From Gavia stellata (lineage: Eukaryota > Chordata > Aves > Gaviiformes > Gaviidae), in NCBI RefSeq assembly GCF_030936135.1, contig NC_082610.1, positions 17,928,428 through 17,992,427 on the forward strand: DNA of 64,000 bases, read 5' to 3'. Positions 36,601 to 44,800 of the stretch are shown here, piece after piece (positions within the stretch are counted from its first letter, which is position 1; the number at the start of each line of letters is the position of its first letter). The notes under the pieces were generated by a model. That model did no database searches. It saw only the letters and a program-made list of their open reading frames with translations, and was not told the DNA's origin. The translations under genes were made by a program, and so were the position numbers.

Positions 36601-37589
36601 GGAAAAGAGGCTGTTTAAGGAATAAAAGGAGCAGCCTGCTGGGGCACAGGCCCTCGCTGCCGGGCGGGCGCAGGAGCAGGGCGAGAGGGTTTCTCGCCAC
36701 ACCGGCCCTCGCCGCCCAGGGTGCCTCTGACCCGGCCAAACCCGGTTTGCGGGGAAACCGGGAGACGGAGCTTTTTGCCAAATTAGCCGCTCGTCTGGAT
36801 GGGTTATTTCACGTGAAACTTTCTGGGGAAAGGCAAGCCCTCCAGCTGGGGAGAGCCTGCGCCCTACACTAAGTTCCCAGGCGGTGGGGGCGGCCGTCCC
36901 CCGCTCGGGCACGACCCACACGCGGGCGTCGAGGCCGTGTCCCGCGGCCGCCGAGCCCCCTCCGCTCCCTGCCAGCTCCCGGGGCGGGGGGAGCAAAAAC
37001 CAGCCCCCGTCGCCCGCATTGCTTTGAACACCCTCTCCCCCCCCCCCCCAGCGCCTCTCCTCCCTCCGCCTGCCAGCATCCCCCCCCTCCCTCCCGGGCC
37101 GGCTTCCCCCAGCGCAGCCCCACAGCCACAAAGGGGTTGGGGGGCGGCAGCCCCCCCCCGAGGGGACCCGCTGCGGCCCCCCCCCAGCTCTGCCCCCCCG
37201 CCCCGGGGGAGCAAGGCACCCCCCGCCCTGCCGCTCGGAAAGGATGCGTATGGCCATCTCTCTATACAGGCCGGTAGAAAAATACCTATAAATAGATATG
37301 CGTGTGCAAATAAAAGAGTAGATGCACAAAAAGGCGCAAGGAATACGCAGGACCCCCCCCCAAAAGGCAAAAAGCAACCCCTAAGCATAGCCAGGCAGCA
37401 AGCCTTAGCCCTGGGGGGGGCGGGAAGAGGTTAAGGGCAGGCGCAGGCAGCCGAGCCATGTTGGAGCCCCCGTTATTTCAAGCGCGGGGGCGAGCCAGCC
37501 CCCCCCGCCGCCCCGGGGCTCACCCAGAAGATGAAGTTGAAGACGAAGAGGAGGTATTTGATGCACTTGGTGCAGCCTTCCACCCCCAT
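3619..37589 (-). CDS. CD81: CD81 tetraspanin, complete coding gene (8 exons)
   Basis: Join, in transcript order: 37589-37524, 25712-25598, 11910-11813, 8793-8719, 5942-5835, 4901-4800, 4478-4389, 3681-3619. The total is 717 nt, or 238 residues; human CD81 has 236. The protein starts [18 protein letters not shown] and ends [10 protein letters not shown]. It has four membrane segments, a CCG motif and two further cysteines in the large extracellular loop, and juxtamembrane cysteines (CTKC near the N terminus, CC near the C terminus) that are palmitoylated in the family. CD81 organises tetraspanin-enriched plasma-membrane domains with partners such as CD19, integrins and EWI proteins (family knowledge). 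All introns have GT-AG ends and exon phases join without a break. The start codon sits in GCCGCC-ATG-G. The neighbour upstream on the same strand is TSPAN32, as in other vertebrates. Recognition is very secure. Confidence 0.97.
3682..4388 (-). other. CD81 intron 7
   Basis: Ordinary short intron. It contains open frames on the plus strand (within 3525-4271) that overlap exon 8 and have no protein-like character. Nothing else was noted. Confidence 0.8.
4389..4478 (-). CDS. CD81: CD81 coding exon 7
   Basis: 90 nt, 30 residues: [20 protein letters not shown] through VVAVIM. It has the fourth loop cysteine and most of TM4. The acceptor is CTCTGCTTCAG, the donor ATG|GTAAGC, phase 0. Confidence 0.97.
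4800..4901 (-). CDS. CD81: CD81 coding exon 6
   Basis: 102 nt, 34 residues, starting [16 protein letters not shown] and ending QKIFTE. It holds the CCG motif and the third loop cysteine (DDLCPKK). This is the variable half of the large extracellular loop and differs from mammals at many positions. The donor is GAG|GTAGGC, phase 0. Confidence 0.96.
4902..5834 (-). other. CD81 intron 5
   Basis: Unremarkable non-coding intron, bounded by canonical splice sites; no repeats recognised. The neighbouring intron 6 (4479-4799) is similarly plain. Confidence 0.8.
5835..5942 (-). CDS. CD81: CD81 coding exon 5
   Basis: 108 nt, 36 residues, from [17 protein letters not shown] to VVKTFHET. These are helices A and B of the large extracellular loop. 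It is one residue longer than the human exon, with the difference in the variable stretch around MADSETNN. The acceptor is TTTCCTAG, the donor GTAAGAC, both phase 0. Confidence 0.96.
5943..8718 (-). other. CD81 intron 4
   Basis: 2.8 kb of unique-looking intronic sequence. No mobile element or RNA gene could be recognised. Confidence 0.75.
8719..8793 (-). CDS. CD81: CD81 coding exon 4
   Basis: 75 nt, 25 residues, from [16 protein letters not shown] to FVNKDQ. It is the TM3 exon, with the conserved polar Glu inside the membrane span and the NKDQ start of the large extracellular loop. Both boundaries are phase 0, the acceptor TTTGCAG and the donor GTAAGA. Confidence 0.97.
8794..11812 (-). other. 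CD81 intron 3
   Basis: 3.0 kb intron. It contains a T-rich low-complexity run at about 10973-11058 but no recognised element. Confidence 0.75.
10973..11058. repeat. Poly-T low-complexity run
   Basis: An approximately 85-bp stretch of T homopolymers interrupted by A and C in CD81 intron 3. In the sense (minus) orientation it is A-rich. Confidence 0.7.
11813..11910 (-). CDS. CD81: CD81 coding exon 3
   Basis: 98 nt completing the split Gly codon, then [20 protein letters not shown] to QCLLGT. It forms TM2, the short inner loop and the beginning of TM3. The inner-loop GCYGAIQES is a tetraspanin hallmark. The acceptor is TCCCTTGCAG, the donor GTAAGA, phase 0. Confidence 0.97.
12556..12570 (+). 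repeat. G15 homopolymer
   Basis: Fifteen consecutive G on the plus strand, an unstable mononucleotide repeat in CD81 intron 2. Confidence 0.85.
12659..12688. repeat. Perfect 10-bp inverted repeat (hairpin)
   Basis: GGTCTCACCA at 12659-12668 and its exact reverse complement TGGTGAGACC at 12679-12688, separated by 10 bases. The spacer itself begins with ACCATG, echoing the left flank. Confidence 0.75.
14661..14877 (-). mobile_element. CR1 LINE fragment, 3' end
   Basis: Reads 'atcacagaattatagag...attggaagggacctc...atctggtccaacc', the reverse complement of the CR1 3' end, so the element lies on the minus strand. It is 5'-truncated, as is usual for CR1, and diverged. Confidence 0.85.
19177..19340 (-). 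mobile_element. CR1 LINE fragment, 3' end
   Basis: About 165 bp of reverse-complement CR1 3' end starting 'tcacagaatcactaagg' and broken off after 'ctgggcagcctgtt'. It closely resembles the 27.15 kb copy, so both probably belong to one subfamily. Confidence 0.9.
19601..19605 (+). repeat. Target-site duplication, left copy (ACCAG)
   Basis: Identical to 20459-20463 on the other side of the LTR. Confidence 0.7.
19606..20458 (-). mobile_element. Solo LTR of an endogenous retrovirus with 5-bp target duplication
   Basis: 853 bp that begins TGTCGC and ends CCCACA on the plus strand (TG...CA termini) and is flanked on both sides by ACCAG (19601-19605 and 20459-20463), a 5-bp target-site duplication. 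Read on the minus strand it has a TATA-like GCATAAATC, a GC-rich leader with a TTTGGTAAGA splice-donor-like site, and an AATAAA signal (plus TTTATT 19858-19863) about 250 nt before the 3' end, the order expected for U3-R-U5. No internal retroviral coding sequence is present, so it is a solo LTR left by recombination. The family is not assigned; a 5-bp duplication fits ERVL-like or gamma-like elements. It is in the same orientation as CD81. Confidence 0.75.
20459..20463 (+). repeat. Target-site duplication, right copy (ACCAG)
   Basis: Identical to 19601-19605. It directly abuts the terminal ACA of the LTR. Confidence 0.7.
22609..22870 (-). mobile_element. CR1 LINE fragment with end of ORF2
   Basis: Starts 'agaatcatagaatcgttt' (reverse-complement CR1 3' end). 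Upstream on the minus strand it codes for the conserved CR1 ORF2 tail, for example [20 protein letters not shown]. The match fades near 22870. Confidence 0.88.
23346..23357 (+). repeat. Short poly-G run
   Basis: G homopolymer of about 12 bases within a CpG-rich patch of CD81 intron 2. Confidence 0.6.
25598..25712 (-). CDS. CD81: CD81 coding exon 2
   Basis: 115 nt, beginning [20 protein letters not shown] and ending at NTFYV plus one base of the next codon (Gly). It covers the end of TM1 and the small extracellular loop. The acceptor is TTCTTCCCAG, the donor GTAAGTA, phase 1. The sequence is nearly identical to other vertebrate CD81 proteins. Confidence 0.97.
25713..37523 (-). other. CD81 intron 1 (11.8 kb)
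   Basis: The large first intron, a usual location for regulatory elements. It contains the longest CR1 copy (27.15-27.74 kb), a poly-A run at 28242-28260, and CpG-rich patches at about 31070-31210, 32280-32620 and 34280-34450. Its 5' end lies in the promoter CpG island. No exon of another gene was recognised. Confidence 0.8.
27152..27745 (-). mobile_element. CR1 LINE, 3' 0.6 kb with open end of ORF2
   Basis: A 5'-truncated CR1 on the minus strand. The frame 27164-27748 is open across the end of ORF2, downstream of the reverse-transcriptase core. Recognisable CR1 motifs include [64 protein letters not shown] and [15 protein letters not shown]. It ends in the CR1 3' tail 'ggttggaaaagacctgtaag' (reverse complement). 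The intact frame suggests a fairly recent insertion, though the copy lacks the catalytic parts and cannot move by itself. Confidence 0.93.
37524..37589 (-). CDS. CD81: CD81 coding exon 1
   Basis: It encodes 22 residues, from MGVEGCTKC to FNFIFW: the cytoplasmic N terminus with two palmitoylatable cysteines and the first part of TM1. The ATG (37587-37589) is preceded by GCCGCC and followed by G, a full Kozak context. The donor is TGG|GTGAGC, phase 0. The exon lies inside a CpG island. Confidence 0.96.
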
Positions 37590-37663
37590 GGCGGCGCGGG
37601 CGAGGCGGGCGGCGGCGGCGGGTCCCCTCAATCTCGGCTGCTGGGCGGCGGCGCGGCAGGAAA

Positions 37664-37735
37664 GAGCCCGCCCCGCCCCTCGCCCGGCGCCCCGCCCCGG
37701 ACACGCCCCCGGACACGCCCCGCCCCGCCGCGCGC
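37664..37735 (-). promoter_or_regulatory. CD81: CD81 proximal promoter GC boxes
   Basis: About 80-145 bp upstream of the CD81 ATG are several CCCCGCCCC/CACGCCCC Sp1/KLF-type boxes. They include a tandem 12-bp repeat CCGGACACGCCC (37697-37708 and 37709-37720). No TATA box is seen, consistent with a CpG-island promoter. Transcription-factor assignment is inference. Confidence 0.6.
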
Positions 37736-37803
37736 TGCGGGGACGGGGGTCGGCGCACGCCGCCCTCCGCGCTGCCCGAAAGCGGGGGCCGCCTGCTGCT
37801 GTG

Positions 37804-38348
37804 CCCCTTTTTCCTTTTTCTTTCCCCTTTTTCCTTTTCCTTCCTCCTTTTTACCTTTTCCCTTTTTTCTCCTATTATCTCCCCCCTCTTTTCTTTTTTC
37901 CTTTTTATTTTCTCTTCCCCCCCTTTTCCCCTTTTTTCTTTTTTCTTCCCCCTTTTTCTTATTTTTTCTTTTTTCTTTTCCTTTTTTCTTTTTTCCTTTT
38001 CCCTTTTTTCCGTTTTCCTTTTTTCTTTTTTTTCTTTTTCCCCTTTCTCCTTTTTCCCCTTTCTCCTTTTTCCCCTTTTCCCCCTTTTTCCTTTTCCCCC
38101 TTTTTCCCCTTTTTCCCCCCTTTTTTCCCCTTTTCCCCCTTTTTCTCCTTTTTCCTTTTTTCCTTTTTCCTTTTTTCCTTTTTTCCTTTTTTCCTTTTTC
38201 CTTTTTCCCTTTTCCCTTTTTCCTTTTTCCCTTTTTCCCTTTTTCCCTTTTTCCCTTTTTCCTTTTTTCCTTTTTCCTTTTTCCCTTTTTCCTTTTTCCT
38301 TTTTTCCTTTTTCCTTTTTTCCTTTTTCCTTTCTTTTTTTTTTTTTTT
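37804..38348 (+). repeat. Long polypyrimidine tract (CTTTTTCC-like), 545 bp
   Basis: Almost only C and T on the plus strand, made of irregular TTTTTCC/TTTTCCCC units of about 6-8 bp. The first 209 bases have a handful of purines. From 38013 to 38348, 336 bases contain none. It lies 215-760 bp upstream of the CD81 start codon. The minus (CD81 sense) strand is poly-purine with many GGGG runs. Confidence 0.95.
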
Positions 38349-38349
38349 A

Positions 38350-41300
38350 CTCTGTGTGTTTGGTTTCCCCTGTTTCTCCTCTTTTTCCCACCCACCAGGG
38401 GCAGCTCACAACAAAGAGTTGCCTACACGCAAGTGACAGCCGCAGGGGCTGATGTTGGGGGGCTGTGGCACCACCATCCCCTAAACCTCACCAGGCAGAA
38501 ACTGCTGTGAAGGGGTGCAGGGTGCAGCAGGATTTGTATTTCTATATATAGAAGTTTTAGGGTGCATCCGTGAGGGGACGCCCCTTCTAAAAAAAAAAAA
38601 AAAGAGAGAAAGGGTTTTTTACAGTAAAAGTCACAGTTTGAAACTCAGAGAAGCATTTCCTCATTTGTTTCCCGCTCCTATTTTAGCCTAAGCTCTCATC
38701 AGCCAAACACTTTTTGCCTAAGCTTGTGGCTTTATTACCACAAGCAGTTTCACCAAGTTCAGTAGAACCAGTCAGGATGTTTTCCCCCGGTTAACGGGTG
38801 GCATGAGCATCTGGGGGGCTTCAGGGCTGCCCTCCAAAGAGATTTGGGTCACACATGTCAACAGTTCAAGTAAGCCTCACATTATGGCTTAGAAATTCTG
38901 GTTAAATTTTGGTTAAAAAAAACCCAAAGCTCTGCAACAGAAGCAGGATGAAATTTCCCAATCTTTTGGCCAAAAAACCCACTTTGGCCCGCTTGCTCAC
39001 CCCTAGAAATATAAATTGCTCTCACGCCACGTTGTGCTTCCAGCAAGCTCATTCGCGTCTTCTAGGGGCAGGACAGTGAGTCGCATAATCAGAGCGAAAG
39101 AGGACTTCTGGTAGGCAGCAGCCGGCAGCTCCAGCAAAGGTCAGGACCTTCCCGTGCCAAACACGAACTCGGCACCTGCCCTCTTTCTGCCCGGGCACTT
39201 TCCTCTAGCGAAATCATTTCAGGGAGCAGCGTCTGAGCCAAACATTTTCACGCTTGATGGAGTCTTCCCTGCCATGCATCCCCTAAGCAGGTATGTGCTG
39301 TGAGCCACGCACACGTTTCCTACACGTGTACACTGAAAATGAGTCAGCTTGTTCCAAAATCATGCCGTTGCCTCCAGACATGAGTCGGTCCAGGGCTCCG
39401 TCGTGTTCATCAAACCCTTCTTTGCCCCTCAGTAACAGCCCCCCGCACTCCGCGGCAGCAGGGACCAGGGTTGAATAGAAGTTGGCCCTGTTCCCCAATT
39501 ACTTATGCTGAGTACATCCCCAATTGCGGGCTTGCCATGGATGCATAAACCCTTTGTCTCTAAGCCACATCCACTCATCCAGCCTTACCAATGAAGCCGG
39601 AGGTTCACAAGGCTATTAGTGCATGTAACAGCTATCCCAAATTATCAGTACGACCCATCGGGCTACGGCAATAGCCGTACTCCTGTGTGGCTCCTGCTCA
39701 TCAATCCAAAGGATAACGGCAGGATCCCGAAGCTGCTCGCTTGCTACATCACAGCATCCCACAACATCTTTTTTCTGCACCTTCACCCTTTCCAGCTGTC
39801 AATATTAAAACAAAAATACCCCCCTCACCCCAACCAAACGGGGAGGTTGATGAGAGGAGGATACATGAACCAAGGAGCCTCTCGTGTACTTAGGTGGCTG
39901 TTTGCAGAAAAACTCCCGGAGGTGCTGCTTGGAGAGAGGGAGAGGAAGGAACCAGCTGCAAACCAATAAGGCCTTCGGCAGCAGCGGCCCCGCCAACTGC
40001 GAAGGAAAACGACTCTCAAATCAACATTTGTGCTCTGGATAGCGGGCAGCCCCAGCTGCAATCACTGCCACAAAGTTGGCATTGAAACTGCTTCTAGGGA
40101 GCTCGGGAGTGCTTTTTTTTTTTTTGGTCCCTGTTGCTTTTCTTTTCTTGCTTTCTGCCTTTTTCTCCTCTTATGTTGGGAAGCGAAGGAAAATGGAAAA
40201 CGAGAAACAAATCTTTTCATACCCTCCAAAAATTGTATTAGCGAACAATTTGGCTTGGAGCTAACACTGTCCCGTTCCTGGGACCTTCCCTCAGGTTGCA
40301 TTGGGGCGCGTGCTGCCCAGGGCTCAGGTACCGATGTGGCTCTGGCAGGGGGAGCAGGGGCACAGCCCCACCATCTCCTACATCAAGAAGCTCCCAGTTA
40401 CAAGCTAAAGCCTACTGGATCTAAACTGGCTTCACCCATCTGGCCGTACCAACAAGGTCCTCTCCAAAACTTGGGAGTAGAAAAGGATTTCAAGCTTTGC
40501 CCAAACATTTTTTGGTTTGTTTGTTTTTTAAGCGGCTACATTTGAAAACTTTGACCTTAATGTACAGGAAGAAAAAAACCACCACCGTGGCAGAATGTCA
40601 AGATAACGTATACTGTTTCTCAAGATTATGTGTGATTTCAGATGTTGTATATTCATTTGTCACTTGCTGAACAGTCCATAAAGTACCAGAACTGCGATTC
40701 AAAGACTCTCAGCAGCTTTATCAGCTCTTTATAAAATGCTGCTGTATAAATAAGTAAAACTAATTTGCACAAATTCAGTTCATGTGTCGGTGTCACATGC
40801 CGGTATCGAGTGTAAGCGCTATGAATAGGGCTGATGACTTCCCTCTTTAGGAGGATGGGCTCGGCTCCAGCGCTCAGCAGTGCGCCATGCTAATGCACAG
40901 CCCTTCGCGGAGCAGCCAGCTGCGGGCAGGTCTGGGAAGAAGCTACCTACCTCCCCAGCCTCGCATCACTGAAAGAAAAAAAGTAAACTCTAAAAAGGTA
41001 AAAAAAAAAGCCCCAAAACCCCAAATAAAAAAGTCCCCCTGCCAGCGAGCTGCCGTTTGAATTTGCTTTCGCCATGGGGTTTGCAGGCAGCGTGAAGCAG
41101 CAGAGAGCGGAGGCGCTTGCAGTGTTTTTCCTCCGCCCGCTGGGCTTGGGCTGTTGGGGTTTTTTTGTGTGAACCTGTTTAAAAAGCCAGTGTCACACTC
41201 GCGGGTTTTGGCATAGCTGACATCTCTTGGTATGACTCACCGGCTGCGATAGCGCGATGCGGCTTGAGCTGCCTCCCAGCCCCGGGTGTAGCCGGCAGTC

Positions 41301-41750
41301 GCTTAGCGGCAGGACTCGGCGAGCCCAGTCCCCGGGACTTCGAGCCTGCTTCTCCCAGGGAGATGCCCGCCAGCCTTCCAGCAGCTCCACCAAACCCCCC
41401 CTGTGTTTTCTAAAAAGTGATGGAGGGGGACGAGGGGAGAGGACAGACCCGCACCCTCCTCACCTACGCATGCCTGGAGAGCTGGCGACCGGGGTGCGAA
41501 GCGATTGGCATCAAGGCAGGCTCTAAACACCTAACACCCAGGGGCTCCAGGAGATTTGGGAGAGCAGATGGGAGTCCCTCCTCTGCCGGGGACCGCGGGA
41601 TGGCCGCTGACGTGGTACTCTGGCTGCATGGCTTGGGCTTGCGTGGCAATCCCCCTGCCCTCCTCGCAGCCAGCGCAAAAATGATGGGCCAACCGCAAAA
41701 GGCACGTCATTTTGTGGGTGGGGTCCCAGTTAGCTTTTAACCGCCGCATC
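38350..41750. other. Intergenic region upstream of CD81, first part
   Basis: No recognised gene or mobile element. It contains an A14 run (38589-38602) and a poly-T run near 40115-40126. Open frames are short and not protein-like. Confidence 0.6.
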
Positions 41751-41799
41751 TTGTTTTCTGTGGAATATATGACAGAAATAGCCTGAATTTCCAATTTAC

Positions 41800-41863
41800 C
41801 TGTGGTGGTAACAAAACCAAAAAGCAACAGCAGCATCACCAAAAAAATCTTTAAATGGGACAT
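41800..41863 (-). other. Signal-peptide-like exon candidate
   Basis: ATG at 41863 opens 21 codons, MSHLKIFLVMLLLLFGFVTT plus T, a textbook secretory signal: a Lys near the N terminus and a Leu-rich core. It is followed by CAG|GTAAAT, a good donor leaving phase 1. One signal-peptide exon with a phase-1 intron is the architecture of many small secreted proteins. Just upstream is a TTCTTTTTGTGCACCTCCAAG acceptor-like tract. No matching downstream exon could be identified, so this may be chance or a relic. Confidence 0.25.
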
Positions 41864-44800
41864 CTTGGAGGTGCACAAAAAGAAGCTCAGAAATTCATCC
41901 TGCGGGAAGCTAATAGTCCCAGAGCGCATAAGAATAACTCCCTAGGCAGCCAACACCCCGTGACACTATTTTTCAAGGCAGGGACTGAGCAAGGGCAAGC
42001 TGCAGGGCACGGACTGGCCTATGGCAGCGGGACGATGGAGCTCCATCGCCCAGGGAGAGGCCTGCCGGCGCCCCTGGGGAGCCAGCCGACACCTTCGTTT
42101 TGAGTAGAAAAAATAATATTAAGAATCTCATCCACATATCTAAGGGGACATCTCCAGAATGTCTTTTCTGTGCTCCAGTGGGAGCAGCTGGCGCTGCTGC
42201 TCATCTGAAAATCCCTGTGCCCGGCTCTGCAAATTCAGCCGCTGCGCCTGAAGTTTCTGTTTCTAATAAACTCAACAAATGGTTCCTGTCTGCGTGGTCT
42301 GTCTCTCTGCCATCTTTAAATATTTATGTCAACGTATCTATGGTGATGGGTCAGGTTATATAAAGAGGAGGAGGAAGGGGGGGGCGGTGGGGAAGGACCG
42401 CGTCGGCTGCCGCCGGAGCTGTGGCAGAGGGAGAGCAAACCCGAGCGGGTTTCCCCATCCAGCCCGGACGCTCCCTCTTCTCAGCTCAGCCTCTGCCGCT
42501 CGCGAGCCTGGGAAGCGACCGTTCATTTTCCTCGGGGCCTGAGAGAGGGCCGAGCCGCAGCTGGGCTTAGCCGCCCTTTGCGAGGTGCCACGTGGGAGAG
42601 CAAGAGCCCAGCGCATCGATGCAGAGAGCTTCTATTGTATAATCGATGTATAATTCATTAGTAGGTGAATAAAGACTGGAATAGCTTATTGCTGATGTAA
42701 CGGGGCTAAAAAGAAAGCGAACGTGTCCATGAGCAAGCTGGTGCACACGGGGGTTAAACAACAGCACTTGGTGATGCTGAGGGGAGAGAGGGGGGATTTT
42801 GCCTTGGCATAACATGAACAACCCAGCTAGCCGGCTGCCAGTGACTCCGCGATGCAGGGATATGCATCTTCCTGGCAAAAATGCTGGGAAGGACCTTTCC
42901 TTTTCGTTTGCTGGAGTCTGGGGGAATAGCATCGGGTAGGCAGGAGGGTATTAGCTGTGGGTGGGCACCTCCGGGCTCGGCTGAAAGTGTTTCTCCCAAG
43001 CCGTGCCGATTCCTCGCACGCCAAGTGACTGCCCCGTATCTCTTCCAGATAAAGAGATGGTTGGGTTTTTTTTTTCCTCCTGGCAGGGGTAGATAATGCA
43101 GATTGCCTCCAGGCATTAATTTGTGTGCCAGACCCCCAAAATGGTGCGTGACTGAAGACAGCACTGGATTTGTGCTGGGGGTCAGAGGGGCGGCACGGCG
43201 AGGAGTGGAGCAGCCTCACCGGCAGGCCTGCAGCCACTCATGGGTTTGGCAGCCACGGACAAAAGCTGCAAAACACACATCACGTGTGTTTTTTTCCAAA
43301 CCAGCCTCCGAGGCTGCTCCGGGGCTCCCCCTCCTCGTTCCCGCGCTCTCCCCCCACCGTCCCACCCGGTGCTACCTCTCCAGCGGACAGGGTTGATGCT
43401 CGCAGCCGGTTGCTCACCCTCCCAGAAGAGGAACTACACAGTTAAGAAAAAAATCCCTTTTCACCCCAATATAGCATTTTACTAAAAGAGAGAATCGCAA
43501 CGACACTTCACGTGAAAGTCAGAGGGAGTGTGGGATCTGACCGTGTATTCAAAGCAGCTTCTGACCTTACCTGCCTTCAGCTGTGCTGGCGGAGATCTCC
43601 GGCGTGGAGCATCTTCCACCTCTGGCTGCATTTCTAGAGGAGAATTAAAGGCAGCTGCTTTTGCAAACGCATTGCTTCTGCACCTGGTTAAAAAAAAAAT
43701 ATATATGTCTATCAACTATTTCTTCAAAAAATACTTCCTATGCCTGCAGCTTGGAAATGCAGCTTTACCTTGGTGGGAGATGGCTTCCTTACCACCCCAG
43801 CGCTGCAAACGTCCACCCAAATTTGCCAACCTACAAGTCTTCGGAAGGACTTGCTCAGCAGTATCTCCTCTAGGAGCTTGCTGCAGGCGCGAACCAGAGT
43901 CGCGCAGCAAAGGGGCTGTTGCGTGAGGAAGTTGTGTTTTGACGGCAGTGGGATCTGGCAGACATACGGTAAATAGGGCAGGAAATAGCAAAACGTTTTG
44001 GCCAGTGCACCACGAGGCTGCAAGATTCCCACTCTCCTCACCACCAAATCCCTTTAGAGAGTCAGTGAATTGCTTAACTTGTGCTTGTCACAAGCTCCTC
44101 AGTTTTTTTCTGGGTACCAGAAAACACGATTTGCAGAAACCCTGAGCATCCTCAGCTGCCCTGCAAAGCTGTGCCCTGCTCACCTGCAATTCTCCAGGAA
44201 CAGGACACTGAAAATGCCGTTGGAGCAGGTGCTGGGAAAGCTCCCCTGGGCTCGTAAGCAAGCTGTGGTCGGGCCACCCACGGGCACGCGGTGAGCCCCA
44301 CGTAAAGCCTCGGGGGAAATTCATGCTCATGCTGGCAGAGCAGGACCCAAGCGGTGCATGGGCAGGGAGGGATGGAGAGCAGCACAAAAGGCTTCTTGCT
44401 GCTGCCATGGGCTGGTGCTCCCCAGCCCCGCAGGTAATCACCTGGCCTTAGGTTGCTCCCTCTTCCCGTGTCCTCAGGTAGAGTTGGGGGTTTGTCCAAA
44501 ATAAAAGGAAAAGGGTAACTCACAAGCGCAAGCTAAAGCATACCCGTAGAGAGGCCAAACTGCGATTGCCCAGGTAACCTTAGTGGAACTAACTGATAAT
44601 TGCTGGAGCTTAATTGACAATTAATTGGAGCCAATTCACAATTAACCTTTGGTCTCTCGTTAATTTTTTTTTCTCCTGCATATGCCTACACAAACAGGGA
44701 TTCCTTTCCTACCGGAGTTTGTGTGTTGACATGCTTGTAACAAGCAGCTTCCGCTTGTGCAAGCCCCGAGAAGGCTCACTGGCTCTGCAGGTGTTTCCTA

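Larger units (their letters stand above)
36290..37790. promoter_or_regulatory. CpG island spanning CD81 exon 1
   Basis: Dense CpG and very high GC over about 1.5 kb surrounding exon 1 and the beginning of intron 1. It contains C homopolymers on the plus strand (C13 at 37037-37049). It is the expected promoter type for a broadly expressed tetraspanin. Limits are approximate because no CpG computation was run. Confidence 0.85.

Noticed and set aside
36322-37377. 351-residue open frame on the minus strand
   Set aside because: It lies in the CpG island, where GC-rich sequence makes long chance frames. Composition is Gly/Arg/Pro-rich with no domain, and it sits in CD81 intron 1.
37628-38395. 255-residue Lys/Gly/Glu-rich frame on the minus strand
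   Set aside because: It is the complement of the same simple-sequence tract and not a protein.
37458-38510. 350- and 301-residue frames on the plus strand (37458-38510, 37531-38436)
   Set aside because: Most of their length is Phe/Leu/Pro/Ser encoded by the polypyrimidine tract; all frames of such DNA stay open.
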